The notes: a model not told the origin generated them from the sequence alone. DNA of 64,000 bases from CBDCMJ01 sp965218875 (GCA_965218875.1 OZ244707.1:2108001-2172000); one strand, 5' to 3'; counted from the stretch's first letter, positions 23,646 through 32,788 are shown. Program-made: numbers and translations.

Positions 23646-25308
23646 TGCCCTCTCCTCCGGCCCGGGCAACCTCCCACTCGCGCAACTCCACCCGCCGTAT
23701 CTTGCCGCTGATGGTCTTGGGCAGTTCGGATACGAACTCGACCGACCGGGGATACTTGTAAGGGGCCGTGGCGCTCTTCACGTGGTCCTGGATGCTGATG
23801 GCCATTTCGTCCGAGGGCTGGTAGCCCGGCTTTAGTATAACGAAGGCCTTGACGATTTCTCCCCGGACCGGGTCTGGGCTGGCAACCACGGCGGACTCTG
23901 CCACCGCCGGATGTCCAATCAGGGCGCTCTCCACCTCGAAGGGACCGATGCGATAGCCGGCCGATATGATCACGTCGTCGGCCCGGCCCACGAACCAGTA
24001 GTAGCCGTCCTCATCCCGGTACGCCTTGTCTCCGGTCAGATACCAGTCCCCCACGAAGGACCGCTCCATGGCTTCCGAGTCCTTCCAATACTCCCGGAAC
24101 AGCCCCACCGGCCGGTCCGGTTTCACCTTGACGGCTATCTGCCCCTCTTCCCCCGCCGGAAGTTCGCCGCCATGGTCGTCCACGATGGCTATGTGGAATC
24201 CTGGCATGGGCTTTCCCATGGAGCCGGGCCGGACGGGCATACACTGGAAGTTGGCCACCAGCAGCACCGTTTCCGTCTGCCCGTAGCCGTCGTAAATGGT
24301 CAGGCCGGTGCCGTCTTCCCACTTCCTCATCACCTCCGGGTTCAGCGGCTCGCCGGCGCTGGTGCAGTGACGAAGATTGGACAGAGGATAGCGGGTCAAG
24401 TCCTCCAGGACCATCATTCGGTAGGCGGTTGGAGGAGCGCAGAAGGACGTCACCCCGTAATCTGCCACCATCCGCAAGGTCTGCTGCGCGTCGAACCGGC
24501 CCCTGGCGTCGTGCTGCAGCACGGCGGCCCCCTGGGTCCACTGCCCGAACAGCTTGCCGTAAGCCGCCTTGGCCCAGCCGGTGTCGGAAAGGGTCCACTG
24601 GAGGTCCGTGGGCTTCAGGTCGTGCCAGTACTTGGCGGTGAGGACGTGGCCGATGCCGTAGGACGCCTGGGTGTGCAACACCATCTTGGGGTAGCCCACG
24701 GTCCCGGAGGTAAAGTAGATGAGCAGGGGGTCATCGCTGCGCGTGGGCTCCACGCCGCTCAAGTCCCTAGAGGCCTCAGAGGCCTCCGCCATCTTCTCTT
24801 CGTAGGACAGCCAGCCGCGCTTTGTCCCCCGCACCATCATTAGGTGATTCAGTGAAGGGCAGGACGCCGCGGCCTGCTCCACCTTGGCGGCGTTCTCCGG
24901 GTCGGTCAGCGCCGCCACGGCCTCGGCCCGGTTGACGCGGTACTCGATGTCCCCCGCGGTGCAAAGGGTGGTCGCCGGCATGGGAATGACTCCCAGCTTC
25001 GTCATTCCCACCATGGCGGCGTACCACTCAGACCACCTGGGCAGCATGACGAACACCCGGTCGCCCTTGCTGACTCCCAGGCTGCGAAGCACGTTGGCGA
25101 ACCGGTTGGACTGGACCTTCAAGTCCCAGAAGGTGTGTTGCTGCGCCTGCTCGCCGGAGGAGTCGACCGATATCAGGGCCAGCTTGGTCCGGTCCTCCGC
25201 CCAGCGGTCCACCACGTCGAAGCCGAAGTTGAAATACTCGCCGACTTCCAGCCTCTCGTTGCGGTAGGCGGCTTCGTAGTCTTGCATATTCAGCACGGTC
25301 GGTTTCAT
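23632..25308 (-). CDS. AMP-forming acyl-CoA synthetase (medium-chain ACSM-like)
   Basis: 558 residues of the adenylate-forming family. Motifs: LLIYFTSGTVGYPKMVLHT (P-loop A3), PTAYRMM, YGQTETVLL (A5), WYLTGDKAYRDEDGYYWFVGRADDVIISAGYRIGPFEVES (A7/A8) and the C-terminal Lys in PKTISGKIRRVELR (A10). The sequence order and SGTVGYPK variant resemble ACSM/benzoate-like ligases. It would activate a carboxylic acid as its CoA thioester using ATP. The start ATG 25308 follows GGGAGGAG. It is translationally coupled to tenA. Confidence 0.9.
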   Translation of the reverse strand: MKPTVLNMQDYEAAYRNERLEVGEYFNFGFDVVDRWAEDRTKLALISVDSSGEQAQQHTFWDLKVQSNRFANVLRSLGVSKGDRVFVMLPRWSEWYAAMVGMTKLGVIPMPATTLCTAGDIEYRVNRAEAVAALTDPENAAKVEQAAASCPSLNHLMMVRGTKRGWLSYEEKMAEASEASRDLSGVEPTRSDDPLLIYFTSGTVGYPKMVLHTQASYGIGHVLTAKYWHDLKPTDLQWTLSDTGWAKAAYGKLFGQWTQGAAVLQHDARGRFDAQQTLRMVADYGVTSFCAPPTAYRMMVLEDLTRYPLSNLRHCTSAGEPLNPEVMRKWEDGTGLTIYDGYGQTETVLLVANFQCMPVRPGSMGKPMPGFHIAIVDDHGGELPAGEEGQIAVKVKPDRPVGLFREYWKDSEAMERSFVGDWYLTGDKAYRDEDGYYWFVGRADDVIISAGYRIGPFEVESALIGHPAVAESAVVASPDPVRGEIVKAFVILKPGYQPSDEMAISIQDHVKSATAPYKYPRSVEFVSELPKTISGKIRRVELREWEVARAGGEGNGQL

Positions 25309-25379
25309 GTCTCCTCCCGGGGCCCGGTCGGCGTGGGCCTATTTTACATCCCGCCGTCGCACCAGGTGAAGCTATGGCC

Positions 25380-25564
25380 CCGCCTGACCTGGGACGATTG
25401 CAAAGTCGTCTGGCGATTTTATATCGTCACCCTGAGCGCAGCGAAGGGTCTAAAGTCCCTGCCCAGGCCGACCGGTTTGCCGCCGGACACTTTGAATTCT
25501 TCGCTTCGCTCAGGATTACGCGCCCCGTTGGGGGCCTTGCAATCGTCCTGCCGCCTGACCTGGG
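25380..25564. repeat. Insertion-like repeat with inverted ends and 14-bp direct flanks
   Basis: The inverted repeat GGACGATTGCAA (25392-25403) and TTGCAATCGTCC (25537-25548) is perfect. A 14-bp direct repeat CCGCCTGACCTGGG lies on both sides (25380-25393 and 25551-25564), overlapping the left arm by two bases. The interior has TCACCCTGAGCGCAGCGAAGG and its partner TTCGCTTCGCTCAGGAT. It looks like a miniature element inserted upstream of the DUF1801 gene; TATAAT at 25565-25570 directly follows the right direct repeat. Confidence 0.65.
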
Positions 25565-25628
25565 TATAATGGACATTGGTGACGTCCTGTCCCATCACAT
25601 ATGCAGGTTACCCAGGGGGTTGAAAGGC

Positions 25629-26087
25629 ATGGCGCGAAGCGACGCTGAAACGGTCGAGGAATACCTTGCCGAGTTGCCCCCAGACCGGCGGCAGGCCATT
25701 GCCGCCCTGCGGGAGGTGGTCCTGGAGAACCTGCCCGCGGGCTACGTGGAGACCATGTACTTCGGCATGATCGGCTACGTGATACCGCTGGAAAGGTACC
25801 CGGTGACCTACAATAAACAGCCCTTGGGCTACGTCGCCCTGGCTTCACAGAAGAACTACATGTCCCTGTATCTCATGAACGTGTACGCCGATCCGGAGAC
25901 GGAGCAGTGGTTCAAAGACGAGTTCCGAGCCCGGGGCAAGAGGCTGAACATGGGCAAGTCGTGCGTTCGTTTCAAGTCGCTTGACGATCTGCCCGTTGAC
26001 TTGATCGGCAGGGTCGTGGCGCTGACTTCCGTGGAGGACTACATCGGGACCTACGAGGCGGCCAGGGGGATGACCGGGCGCAGCTAA
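25629..26087 (+). CDS. DUF1801 domain protein
   Basis: 152 residues: TVEEYLAELPPDRRQAIAALREVVLENLPAGYVETMYFGMIGYVIPLERYP, GYVALASQKNYMSLYLMNVY and KRLNMGKSCVRFKSLDDLPVDLIGRVV match the DUF1801 (YdhG-like) family, a small alpha/beta fold of unknown function that probably binds a ligand. ATG 25629 after GAAAGG. TATAAT at 25565 could be its -10 box. It is alone on this strand among minus-strand genes. Confidence 0.88.
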   Translation: MARSDAETVEEYLAELPPDRRQAIAALREVVLENLPAGYVETMYFGMIGYVIPLERYPVTYNKQPLGYVALASQKNYMSLYLMNVYADPETEQWFKDEFRARGKRLNMGKSCVRFKSLDDLPVDLIGRVVALTSVEDYIGTYEAARGMTGRS

Positions 26088-26124
26088 GCGCTCCTGGCCG
26101 GAGGTCCGGAATGCGGGGCGGCGC

Positions 26125-26922
26125 TCAGCGGGCCGACGGAAAGTTCGGCTGCCGCTTCTCCTTCACCGCCGCTAGGCCCTCGCGGACGTCCTCGCCGAAG
26201 AACCCCAGCATTTCGGCCGCCAGGGAGTAGTCGAACGCGGTGTGAGCCCCCATGCGCAGCCACTGGTTGAGGGCCCGCTTGGTGTAGCGAATAGAGGGCT
26301 GGGAACTGTCCGCCAGCTTCCGGGCCACCTCCATGGCCCGGGGCATTAGCTCCTCCGGCGGCACCACCATGCTGACCAGGCCGATGCGCTCGGCCTCCTT
26401 GCCGTCCAGAAAGTCGCAGGTGAGCAGGTAGTACTTGGCCTTGGCCATGCTCATCAGGAGCGGCCAAATGAGCGCGGCGTGGTCCCCGGCCGCCACTCCC
26501 AAGCGGGTGTGTCCGTCGGTGAAGCGCGCCCTCTCCGACGCGATGGAGATGTCGGCCAGTAGGGCTACGGCCAGGCCGGCGCCCACCGCCACGCCGTTGA
26601 TGGCGGAAACCACCGGTTTGTCCAGGTTGATCATGTTGTGAACGATGTCGCTGGCCTCTTGCATGTTGCTGGCCACGACCTCCGGGTTGCCCAGGGCCTT
26701 CTCGATCATCTCGAAGTCGCCGCCGGCGGAAAAGGCGTTTCCCGCGCCGGTGACCACGGCCACCTTCACCTCCGGGTCTTGCCCCAGGTCCGGCCAGATG
26801 CGGCTCAGTTCGTTGTGGAGCTTGAAGTTGGTGGCGTTGTACACCTCGGGGCGGTTCAGCGTCAGCAGGGCAACGCCGTCATCCTTCTCTATTAGCAGGT
26901 GCTCATAGCTGTCGTAGTCCAT
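26125..26922 (-). CDS. Enoyl-CoA hydratase/isomerase family protein
   Basis: 265 residues of the crotonase superfamily. The oxyanion-hole segments are GAGNAFSAGGDFEMI and INGVAVGAGLAVALLADISIAS. At the positions of the two catalytic glutamates of classic hydratases, the LGVAAGDHAALIW region lacks an obvious pair, so the reaction may be isomerisation, hydrolysis or another crotonase chemistry. GGAGG precedes ATG 26922. It is the last gene of a minus-strand run with two CoA transferases and an ABM protein. Confidence 0.88.
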   Translation of the reverse strand: MDYDSYEHLLIEKDDGVALLTLNRPEVYNATNFKLHNELSRIWPDLGQDPEVKVAVVTGAGNAFSAGGDFEMIEKALGNPEVVASNMQEASDIVHNMINLDKPVVSAINGVAVGAGLAVALLADISIASERARFTDGHTRLGVAAGDHAALIWPLLMSMAKAKYYLLTCDFLDGKEAERIGLVSMVVPPEELMPRAMEVARKLADSSQPSIRYTKRALNQWLRMGAHTAFDYSLAAEMLGFFGEDVREGLAAVKEKRQPNFPSAR

Positions 26923-26975
26923 GAATCAACCTCCGCGGCGGGCAGGACCGTCGGGCTGGGCCGCCGCCGGTCCGG

Positions 26976-28193
26976 TCAGTAAATCACTTCTTCCCGGGAC
27001 AGCCGCTCGAATTCCTGTTGGCCCAGGCCCAGCAGTTCCCCGAAGACGTAGCTATTGTCTTCTCCTATGTTGCTGTAGCTGCCCATCTGGCGGGGGGTCT
27101 GCGACAGGTGGACCGGGACGGCCCAGGTGATGCCCTGCCCCTCCTTCCAGTGCGCGGCGGCAGTCCCCCGTTGGGCTTCGTAGTACCGGGTGGGGTGGTA
27201 GAAGTCCCTGGCCTTGAGGTGAGGGCTGTCGTACAGGTCCTGGCCTTGGGACACGATGCCCGCCGCCACCCCGGCCCGCTGCAAGGTCTCCATGACCTCC
27301 TCCGCGGTCCGTTGGGAGGTCCAATCGCTGACGTGGGCATCCAGGGCGTCCTGGTTGCGGGAGCGTTCCAGCACCGTGGGATAGTCCCCGGACCACCGCG
27401 GGTTGTCCATGGCCTCGCAGAGGGCGGCCCACTCGTCGTCGCCGTACACGGCTATGGCGCAATACCGTCCCTCCCCCAGGCAGGGGTACACCCCGTGGGG
27501 AACGGCGGCCCGGTCCCGGTTGTTCATGCGTTCCGGGTCCCGTCCGTTGGCCTGGTAGTCCAAGAGGGCCGGCCCGGAGGTGACGGCGCCCGATCCGAAT
27601 ATGGAGGACTCCAGGGTGGCGGCTTGACCCGTAAGGCGACGGCGGATCAGGGCCCCGATTATCGCCACCGGCTGGAACACGCCGGTGTGGTAGTCGGAGT
27701 AGGAAGTGTTGACTGTCACCGGGGGCGCGCCCGGTGGGCCGCTCATCATGGAGACGCCCGACATGTGCTGGACCAGCATCCCGTAGGACTTGTAGGTGTA
27801 GTAGGGGCCATGGCCTCCCAGCCCCGTCTGCCACATGATCACCACGTCCGGCCTGGTCCGGCGTATCTGGGGGAAGTCGATGCCCCACCGCTCCAGGATG
27901 TTGCGGCGGAAGTTGGTCATGAACACGTCGCTGACCTTTATCAGCTCCAGGAACTGGTCCCGCCCCTCGGGAGTGCGCACATCCAGGGTTATCCGCTTCT
28001 TCCCGGTCTGGAAATCGGGCTGACCGGCGCCCCTGGACCACGCCGGGATGAAGGTCATTTCGTCCAGGACCTTGTTAGTCTCGACCTTGATGACCTCCGC
28101 GCCCAGCGAAGCCAGGATCCGCCCGGTTAGGGGAAGCGCCACGTATGGCCCAAATTCAACCACGCGCAGTCCTTGCAACGCCTGGCCGGTCAT
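26976..28193 (-). CDS. Family III CoA transferase (CaiB/BaiF), catalytic Asp present
   Basis: 405 residues. N-terminal Rossmann part (LQGLRVVEFGPYVALPLTGRILASLGAEVIKVE), KKRITLDVRTPEGRD and the catalytic-Asp segment SYSDYHTGVFQPVAIIGAL. Family III enzymes move CoA between carboxylates through an aspartyl-CoA thioester. The usual G-rich loop is partly changed. The next-upstream gene, 30 bp away, is a second family III protein that lacks the Asp, so the two may form a heteromer. ATG 28193 has only a weak ribosome site. Confidence 0.9.
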   Translation of the reverse strand: MTGQALQGLRVVEFGPYVALPLTGRILASLGAEVIKVETNKVLDEMTFIPAWSRGAGQPDFQTGKKRITLDVRTPEGRDQFLELIKVSDVFMTNFRRNILERWGIDFPQIRRTRPDVVIMWQTGLGGHGPYYTYKSYGMLVQHMSGVSMMSGPPGAPPVTVNTSYSDYHTGVFQPVAIIGALIRRRLTGQAATLESSIFGSGAVTSGPALLDYQANGRDPERMNNRDRAAVPHGVYPCLGEGRYCAIAVYGDDEWAALCEAMDNPRWSGDYPTVLERSRNQDALDAHVSDWTSQRTAEEVMETLQRAGVAAGIVSQGQDLYDSPHLKARDFYHPTRYYEAQRGTAAAHWKEGQGITWAVPVHLSQTPRQMGSYSNIGEDNSYVFGELLGLGQQEFERLSREEVIY

Positions 28194-28223
28194 GAGTTGG
28201 TCCGTAGCATGATCAGTTAGGAA

Positions 28224-29459
28224 CTAAATGGTCCCCGAGGCCCGCAGTTGGACGAGGTCCGCTTTCTCGAACCCCAATTCGCCGCAATACACCGCCTCAT
28301 TGTCCTGGCCCAGCCGGGGCGCGGGATTGGCGGCGGGCCCCACCTCCGGGCTATTGAAAATCCCCAGGGGATACTTGAGGCTTCCCGCCTCGGGGTGTTC
28401 CACCTGGGTCCAAAACCGGCCGGCTTCCAGCTGAGGGTCCGCCAGCACGCCGGCCACCTCGTTGACCGGCAGGAACACCAAGTTCCGCTTCTGCCCCTCG
28501 TGGAATAACTCCTCGGCGCTGAACCGCATGGCGAACTCGATAAACATGGCGGTGATGATATCCAGGTGGGGAGCCCTTTCCTGGTTGCCCCCCTGGTACT
28601 TCTCGTCCAATATTTCGGGGTTGCCGGTTACCTCGAAAATCCACTGGGACAGGATTTCCCACTCCCTGGGCGTGATGATGCCCGCGGATATCCAGCCGTC
28701 CCGGCAGGGATAGGCTCCCAGGGGTATCACCAGGGTGGAACTGGTGCCTACCCTGGTCACATTTTGGCCTTGCTGCATCCAGAGCAGCGCGGGGTGAGCG
28801 TCGGCGTAATAGGTGATCAGGGCTTCCTGCTGCGACACGTCGATGTACTGGCCGGAGCCCGACACGGCGTCCCGGTAGTAAAGGGCTGCGAGAATACCCG
28901 CCGCCGCGTACTGGGCGCCCGCGAAGTGGGACTGTTCGTTGCCCTGGCGCACCGGCGGCCCATCCGGGTCTCCCGTAATCTGCATGTACCCGCTGGCCGC
29001 CATGGTGACCAGGTCCGAAGACTTGTAGTCCTTCCAGGGACCGCTCTGCCCAAAGGGAGTTACCGAGGCCATAATCAAGCCCGGGTTCGCTTCCTTCAGG
29101 GCGTCGTAGTCCAAGCCCAGGCCCTTGAGGTAGCCCACGGGGAACCCTTCCACCACAACGTCTGCGTTGGCCGCCAGCCTCAGGAAAATGTCCCGGCCCG
29201 ATTCGGCTTCCAGGTCCAGGGTTACCGACCTCTTGTTGGTGTTGTAGAAGAGGAAATACAGGCTCCGCTCTGCGCCGGGAAGGTCCTCCAGGAAAGGCCC
29301 CTTAGCCCGGCCCGGGTCCCCCGCGGGCGGCTCCACCTTCAGCACGTCGGCTCCGTAGTCGGCCAGTAGCTTGGTGCAAAACACGCCGGCGGCGGCGCCA
29401 AGGTCCAGGACCCGGTAGCGCGGCAGAAGGCTGTCGCCGGGTGGGACTAGTGGCTCCAT
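28224..29459 (-). CDS. Family III CoA transferase homologue lacking the catalytic Asp
   Basis: 411 residues, clearly CaiB/BaiF: YRVLDLGAAAGVFCTKLLADYGADVLKVEPPAGDPGR, NKRSVTLDLEAESGRD, VTPFGQSGPWKDYKSSDLV and GSGQYIDVSQQEAL. At the position of the catalytic Asp it reads EQSHFAGAQYAAAGILAAL, that is His in place of Asp when aligned to the neighbour. In succinyl-CoA:benzylsuccinate CoA transferase (BbsEF) one subunit also lacks the Asp, so this may be the non-catalytic partner of the 26976-28193 protein. GGGAGGGGGAG precedes ATG 29459. Confidence 0.88.
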   Translation of the reverse strand: MEPLVPPGDSLLPRYRVLDLGAAAGVFCTKLLADYGADVLKVEPPAGDPGRAKGPFLEDLPGAERSLYFLFYNTNKRSVTLDLEAESGRDIFLRLAANADVVVEGFPVGYLKGLGLDYDALKEANPGLIMASVTPFGQSGPWKDYKSSDLVTMAASGYMQITGDPDGPPVRQGNEQSHFAGAQYAAAGILAALYYRDAVSGSGQYIDVSQQEALITYYADAHPALLWMQQGQNVTRVGTSSTLVIPLGAYPCRDGWISAGIITPREWEILSQWIFEVTGNPEILDEKYQGGNQERAPHLDIITAMFIEFAMRFSAEELFHEGQKRNLVFLPVNEVAGVLADPQLEAGRFWTQVEHPEAGSLKYPLGIFNSPEVGPAANPAPRLGQDNEAVYCGELGFEKADLVQLRASGTI

Positions 29460-29588
29460 CTAGCTCCCCCTCCCTCTTGGTGCTAAAGAGGAAGTAAGGC
29501 TGGGGTGACGCAGTCTTGATGCGAGGTCCCCCGAGGGGCGGCGGCCGGTCAGCCTACCGGAGTTGGGCCCAAGGCCGCATCCGGCGGT

Positions 29589-29909
29589 CTAGTGGCTGAA
29601 AGAACTCTCCTGGGACGGATAGACAGGCGTGGTCTCGACGCGGGAGGGGTCTCCGTCGAACCAGTCCTGCACCGTCTCCCGCCACTTGGTGTAGTGGGGC
29701 ATTTGGCGGTGCGCCACTTCCCAAGATTCCCGGTCTTTGTACACTTCGTACAGGTATACCGTGTTGGGATCGTTGTTGTCCTCCAACACGTCGAATCTCA
29801 GGCAGCCGGGCTCGTCCTTGTTGGAGCCCTCGGCGTCGCCCATGGTGGCCTCCATGAAGGCTTCTTTGTGGCCGGGCTTAATCTTGATGGTAACGAATAG
29901 AGCGAACAT
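29589..29909 (-). CDS. ABM-domain monooxygenase-like protein
   Basis: 106 residues with the dimeric ferredoxin-like ABM fold: FALFVTIKIKPGHKEAFMEAT, DEPGCLRFDVLEDNNDPNTVYLYEVYKDRESWEVAHRQMPHYTKW. Such proteins act as quinol or small-aromatic monooxygenases or as LsrG-like isomerases. TAGGAGGT precedes ATG 29909. It is the first gene of the minus-strand run with the CoA transferases and hydratase, so it may act on the same substrate. Confidence 0.85.
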   Translation of the reverse strand: MFALFVTIKIKPGHKEAFMEATMGDAEGSNKDEPGCLRFDVLEDNNDPNTVYLYEVYKDRESWEVAHRQMPHYTKWRETVQDWFDGDPSRVETTPVYPSQESSFSH

Positions 29910-30044
29910 CACACCTCCTACGTGGGGCCGTCGGGAGTCAAGGCTTGGTTACTTCTGGCCGGCTGCCCTTCCGGGCGCGGCGCCGGGGGCATTGCAAGCG
30001 CCATTATATCCGTGGCGGCAGGAAGGGACAAGGCGCGTGGCCCG

Positions 30045-30215
30045 GCTCACAGGGTTTTTTATTTCGGGGCCATTTTGAGCCATTTTGAGCCATGGGCCTG
30101 GGTGGCCGCGGGATAGATTTGGCAGGGCGTTTATAGTTGCCTATTAACAGGATAGGGAGTGGTCACCGGAGAGGGCAAGGGGGAAGTGTCGGGAGTTTGG
30201 GAGGAAGCAGGGTCT
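30045..30215. repeat. Three-copy ~160-bp repeat, copy 2
   Basis: Matches 20655-20815 (reversed) and 39205-39366 through GTTTTTTATTTCGGGGCCATTTTGAGCC, GGGCCTGGGTGGC, TAGTTGCCTATTAACAG and GGGGGAAGTGTCGGGAGTTTGG. On the minus strand from 30083 it preserves about 11 codons of the HTH gene start (MAQNGPEIKNP) before diverging. The gene body is missing. Confidence 0.7.
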
Positions 30216-30320
30216 TATAACTGTCACTCCGAACGAAGTGAAGGGTCGCTGCGCTGTAGCTGAGATTCTTCGCTAGGCTTAGAATGGCGAGGGTTAGAGC
30301 CAGACAATTAAATGACCCAG
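30208..30320. repeat. MITE-like element of the CAGGGTCATT family
   Basis: The ends are CAGGGTCTTATAACTGT (30208-30224) and ACAATTAAATGACCCAG (30304-30320). The interior has TCACTCCGAACGAAGTGAAGG and GAGATTCTTCGCTAGGC. It directly adjoins the three-copy repeat and lies upstream of the glutaredoxin gene. No gene is present in 29910-30482. Confidence 0.65.
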
Positions 30321-30482
30321 GCGCAGGCCAAGGCCCAGGCGAACACATATCGCGGGCCTCCTCGGATGACACGGGTCTTGACCCATTGTAGAATGGTCTA
30401 AACGCCAGTCCGTCGGCCGCTTCGGCGCCGCCCGATGAACGCGGCGGATGGCCCACAGTCAATCCCTAAGGAGACGCCACCC

Positions 30483-30698
30483 ATGGCCGACATCCCCGTG
30501 GTCTACACCCTAACGGTCTGCCCCGCCTGTGACACTCTACGCACCTCCTGGGGGCGGCAGGGCATCGCGTATGAGGAACGCCGTGTGGACCAGAGCCAGG
30601 AGGTATTGGACGAGGCCTTGGACTATGCGGACACGGTGCCCATCATCGTGTACCCGGACGGCAAGGTGGAGATCGGCTTCGAGGGCCATACCGGTTGA
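30483..30698 (+). CDS. Glutaredoxin-like protein
   Basis: 71 residues. VVYTLTVCPACDTLRTSWGRQGIAYEERRVDQSQEVLDEAL with a CPAC active-site pair, then TVPIIVYPDGKVEIGFEG containing the conserved cis-Pro (TVP). It is a short thioredoxin-fold reductant. AGGAGA precedes ATG 30483. The next gene, 91 bp on, is a second thioredoxin-fold protein, suggesting a thiol-redox pair. Confidence 0.85.
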   Translation: MADIPVVYTLTVCPACDTLRTSWGRQGIAYEERRVDQSQEVLDEALDYADTVPIIVYPDGKVEIGFEGHTG

Positions 30699-30789
30699 GA
30701 GATAGGCTGACGGGCTGTACGCCCGCAAGCGGAAAGACCCGGAACAGCGGCTGTCCGAATCGCCCGCGGCCGAGCAAGGAGTGAGGGCC

Positions 30790-31374
30790 ATGGCCAGAGA
30801 GACCAGCGTGGTAACCCCCCAGCGCTTCCAAGAGGGGTTCAACTACCCAGACTACGTCGCCCAGATCAAGGTGAACAAGGACAGATTCAACGGCTACTAC
30901 GCCGACTACCCGTTGACGCCCGACGACGCCTCGCGCTTCCGGGACCTAGCCCAACGCCCCGGCGGGCCCGTCAAGATGCTGGTGCTGGGCGAGGACTGGT
31001 GCGGAGACGTCGTGAGAGGCTTGCCGGTGCTGGCCCGCATCGCCGAGGCGGGCGGTATGGAGATGCGCATATTTCCCCGAGATCTGAACCACGACATCAT
31101 GAACGAGTTCCTGAAAGAGGGGAAGTGGATGTCCATACCCTGCGCCGTGTTCTTCACCGGAGACCACCGCTACATCTGCCACTGGATCGAACGGCCCGCC
31201 TCGGCGGAAAGGGAAATGGCGGAGATGGAGTCGGCCATACGCGCGGAGAACCCGGAGATCACCGACCAGCAGTTCAGCCGCGAACGCCGGACCCGGACCG
31301 CGGCCCGCGCCGGAGATTGGATCGGGGACACCGTCGCGGAGATCAAGGACCTGCTGACCAAGAGCATAGGGTGA
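30790..31374 (+). CDS. Thioredoxin-family protein
   Basis: 194 residues. The central thioredoxin fold has PVKMLVLGEDWCGDVVRGLPVLARIAEAGGMEMRIFPRD, in which WCGD replaces WCxxC, so only one active-site Cys is present, and SIPCAVFFTGDHRYICHWIERP with the cis-Pro region. This matches the thioredoxin_9/TrxA-like family of single-Cys proteins. It may act in monothiol reactions or as a chaperone rather than a disulfide reductase. AAGGAG precedes ATG 30790. Confidence 0.82.
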   Translation: MARETSVVTPQRFQEGFNYPDYVAQIKVNKDRFNGYYADYPLTPDDASRFRDLAQRPGGPVKMLVLGEDWCGDVVRGLPVLARIAEAGGMEMRIFPRDLNHDIMNEFLKEGKWMSIPCAVFFTGDHRYICHWIERPASAEREMAEMESAIRAENPEITDQQFSRERRTRTAARAGDWIGDTVAEIKDLLTKSIG

Positions 31375-31632
31375 GCCGGAGGCACGCCTCTCCGGGTGTC
31401 ACTCCGACCACTCGCGGAGACTGAACAGCGGTATCCGGCTTGCTGCTCTGGCGCAATCTAGCCGGTTGTACTAAAATGACTCAAGGACAAGCCCATCGCC
31501 GGATATGAACACTTCTATAATGCTGAATTGGGAACCCAGTCATCGCCCCGGGGCGCCCTTGACGGCTCAGAGAAGGTCAGGGCCCCGGTGGCGGCTTGAT
31601 GCCAAAACGGGATAACAGCAAAGGGAGGAACA

Positions 31633-32721
31633 ATGAAATCGGGACTGTTTATGATGCCTTCGCACCCCCCGGAGCGGAACATCCGCGACGCGCACCAGTG
31701 GGACCTGGACTACCTAGTCCTCGCCGACCAACTGGGCTACCAGGAGGCCTGGATCGGTGAGCACTTCACCGCTCCCTGGGAGCCCATACCGGCTCCGGAC
31801 CTCATGATTGCCCAGGCGTTGATGCAGACCAAGCAGATCAAGCTGGCCCCGGGCGCGCACCTGCTGCCCTTCCATCACCCGGCCGAGCTGGCCCACCGGG
31901 TGGCCTACCTGGACCACATTGCCCAGGGGAGGCTGATGCTAGGGGTGGGCGCCAGCGGCCTGCCCACCGACTGGACCCTGTTTAGCGTCGACGGCATCAA
32001 CGGGGAGCACCGGGACATGACCAACGAGTCCCTGGAGATCATGCTGAAGATCTGGGAGGACAAGGGCCCCTTCAAGTACGAGGGCAAGTACTGGACCGTG
32101 GAGAAGCCCTCCGACGACGAGGTGGACACGCTGAAGTTCTTCCTAACGCCTTTCCAGAAGCCCCACCCGCCGATCGGCGTGGCGTCGGTAAGCTACAAGT
32201 CCCCAAGCCTCATAATGGCCGGGGAGAAGGGGTATATCCCGCTGACCCTGGCATTCAGCACCGACTACGCCAGGAGCCACTGGGAAGCGGTCGAAGAGGG
32301 CGCCCAGAAGTCCGGCCGTACCCCGTCGCGCCGGGACTGGCGCATCGTCCGGGACGTGTACGTGGCGGACACCGACGAGGAGGCCCGGGCCGGCGCCGTG
32401 GACGGGATGACCGGCAGGGTCTGGAACGACTATCTGCTCCGGCTGTTCCGCCACTTCCAGTTGATGTCGGTGTTCAAGCACGATCCGGAGGTCCCGGACA
32501 GTGCGGTGGACGTTGACTACCTGGCGGACCACATGTGGCTCGTGGGGTCGCCGGAGACGGTGGCCAACAAGATACGCACCCTGTACAACGACGTGGGCGG
32601 CTTCGGCACCCTCGTGCACCTGGTTTACGACCACATGGAAGAACAGGAGGGTTGGGAAAAGTCCACCCGCCTGTTTGCCGAGGAGGTCATACCCAGCCTG
32701 TCCGACCTGGTGCCCGCCTAA
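31633..32721 (+). CDS. LLM-class flavin-dependent oxidoreductase
   Basis: A 362-residue bacterial-luciferase-like TIM barrel: MKSGLFMMPSHPPERN, YQEAWIGEHF, APGAHLLPFHHPAELAHRVAYLDHIAQGRLMLGVGASGLPTDW and the C-terminal DYLADHMWLVGSPETVANKI. These enzymes use FMNH2 or F420H2 to oxidise or cleave organic substrates; large numbers are a hallmark of SAR202 genomes. Whether FMN or F420 is used cannot be told from the sequence. AGGGAGGA precedes the start. TATAAT at 31516-31521 may be its -10 box. Confidence 0.9.
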   Translation: MKSGLFMMPSHPPERNIRDAHQWDLDYLVLADQLGYQEAWIGEHFTAPWEPIPAPDLMIAQALMQTKQIKLAPGAHLLPFHHPAELAHRVAYLDHIAQGRLMLGVGASGLPTDWTLFSVDGINGEHRDMTNESLEIMLKIWEDKGPFKYEGKYWTVEKPSDDEVDTLKFFLTPFQKPHPPIGVASVSYKSPSLIMAGEKGYIPLTLAFSTDYARSHWEAVEEGAQKSGRTPSRRDWRIVRDVYVADTDEEARAGAVDGMTGRVWNDYLLRLFRHFQLMSVFKHDPEVPDSAVDVDYLADHMWLVGSPETVANKIRTLYNDVGGFGTLVHLVYDHMEEQEGWEKSTRLFAEEVIPSLSDLVPA

Positions 32722-32755
32722 CCGGGACTCCCATCTGGGTAAGCCAGCCATGCCA

Positions 32756-32788
32756 AAGGGCCGAGTCCACGGACTCGGCCCTTGGTTT
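32756..32788 (+). terminator. Rho-independent terminator
   Basis: A perfect 13-bp stem AAGGGCCGAGTCC (32756-32768) and GGACTCGGCCCTT (32771-32783) with a 2-base gap, followed by GGTTTT. It ends the LLM oxidoreductase transcript. Confidence 0.8.
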
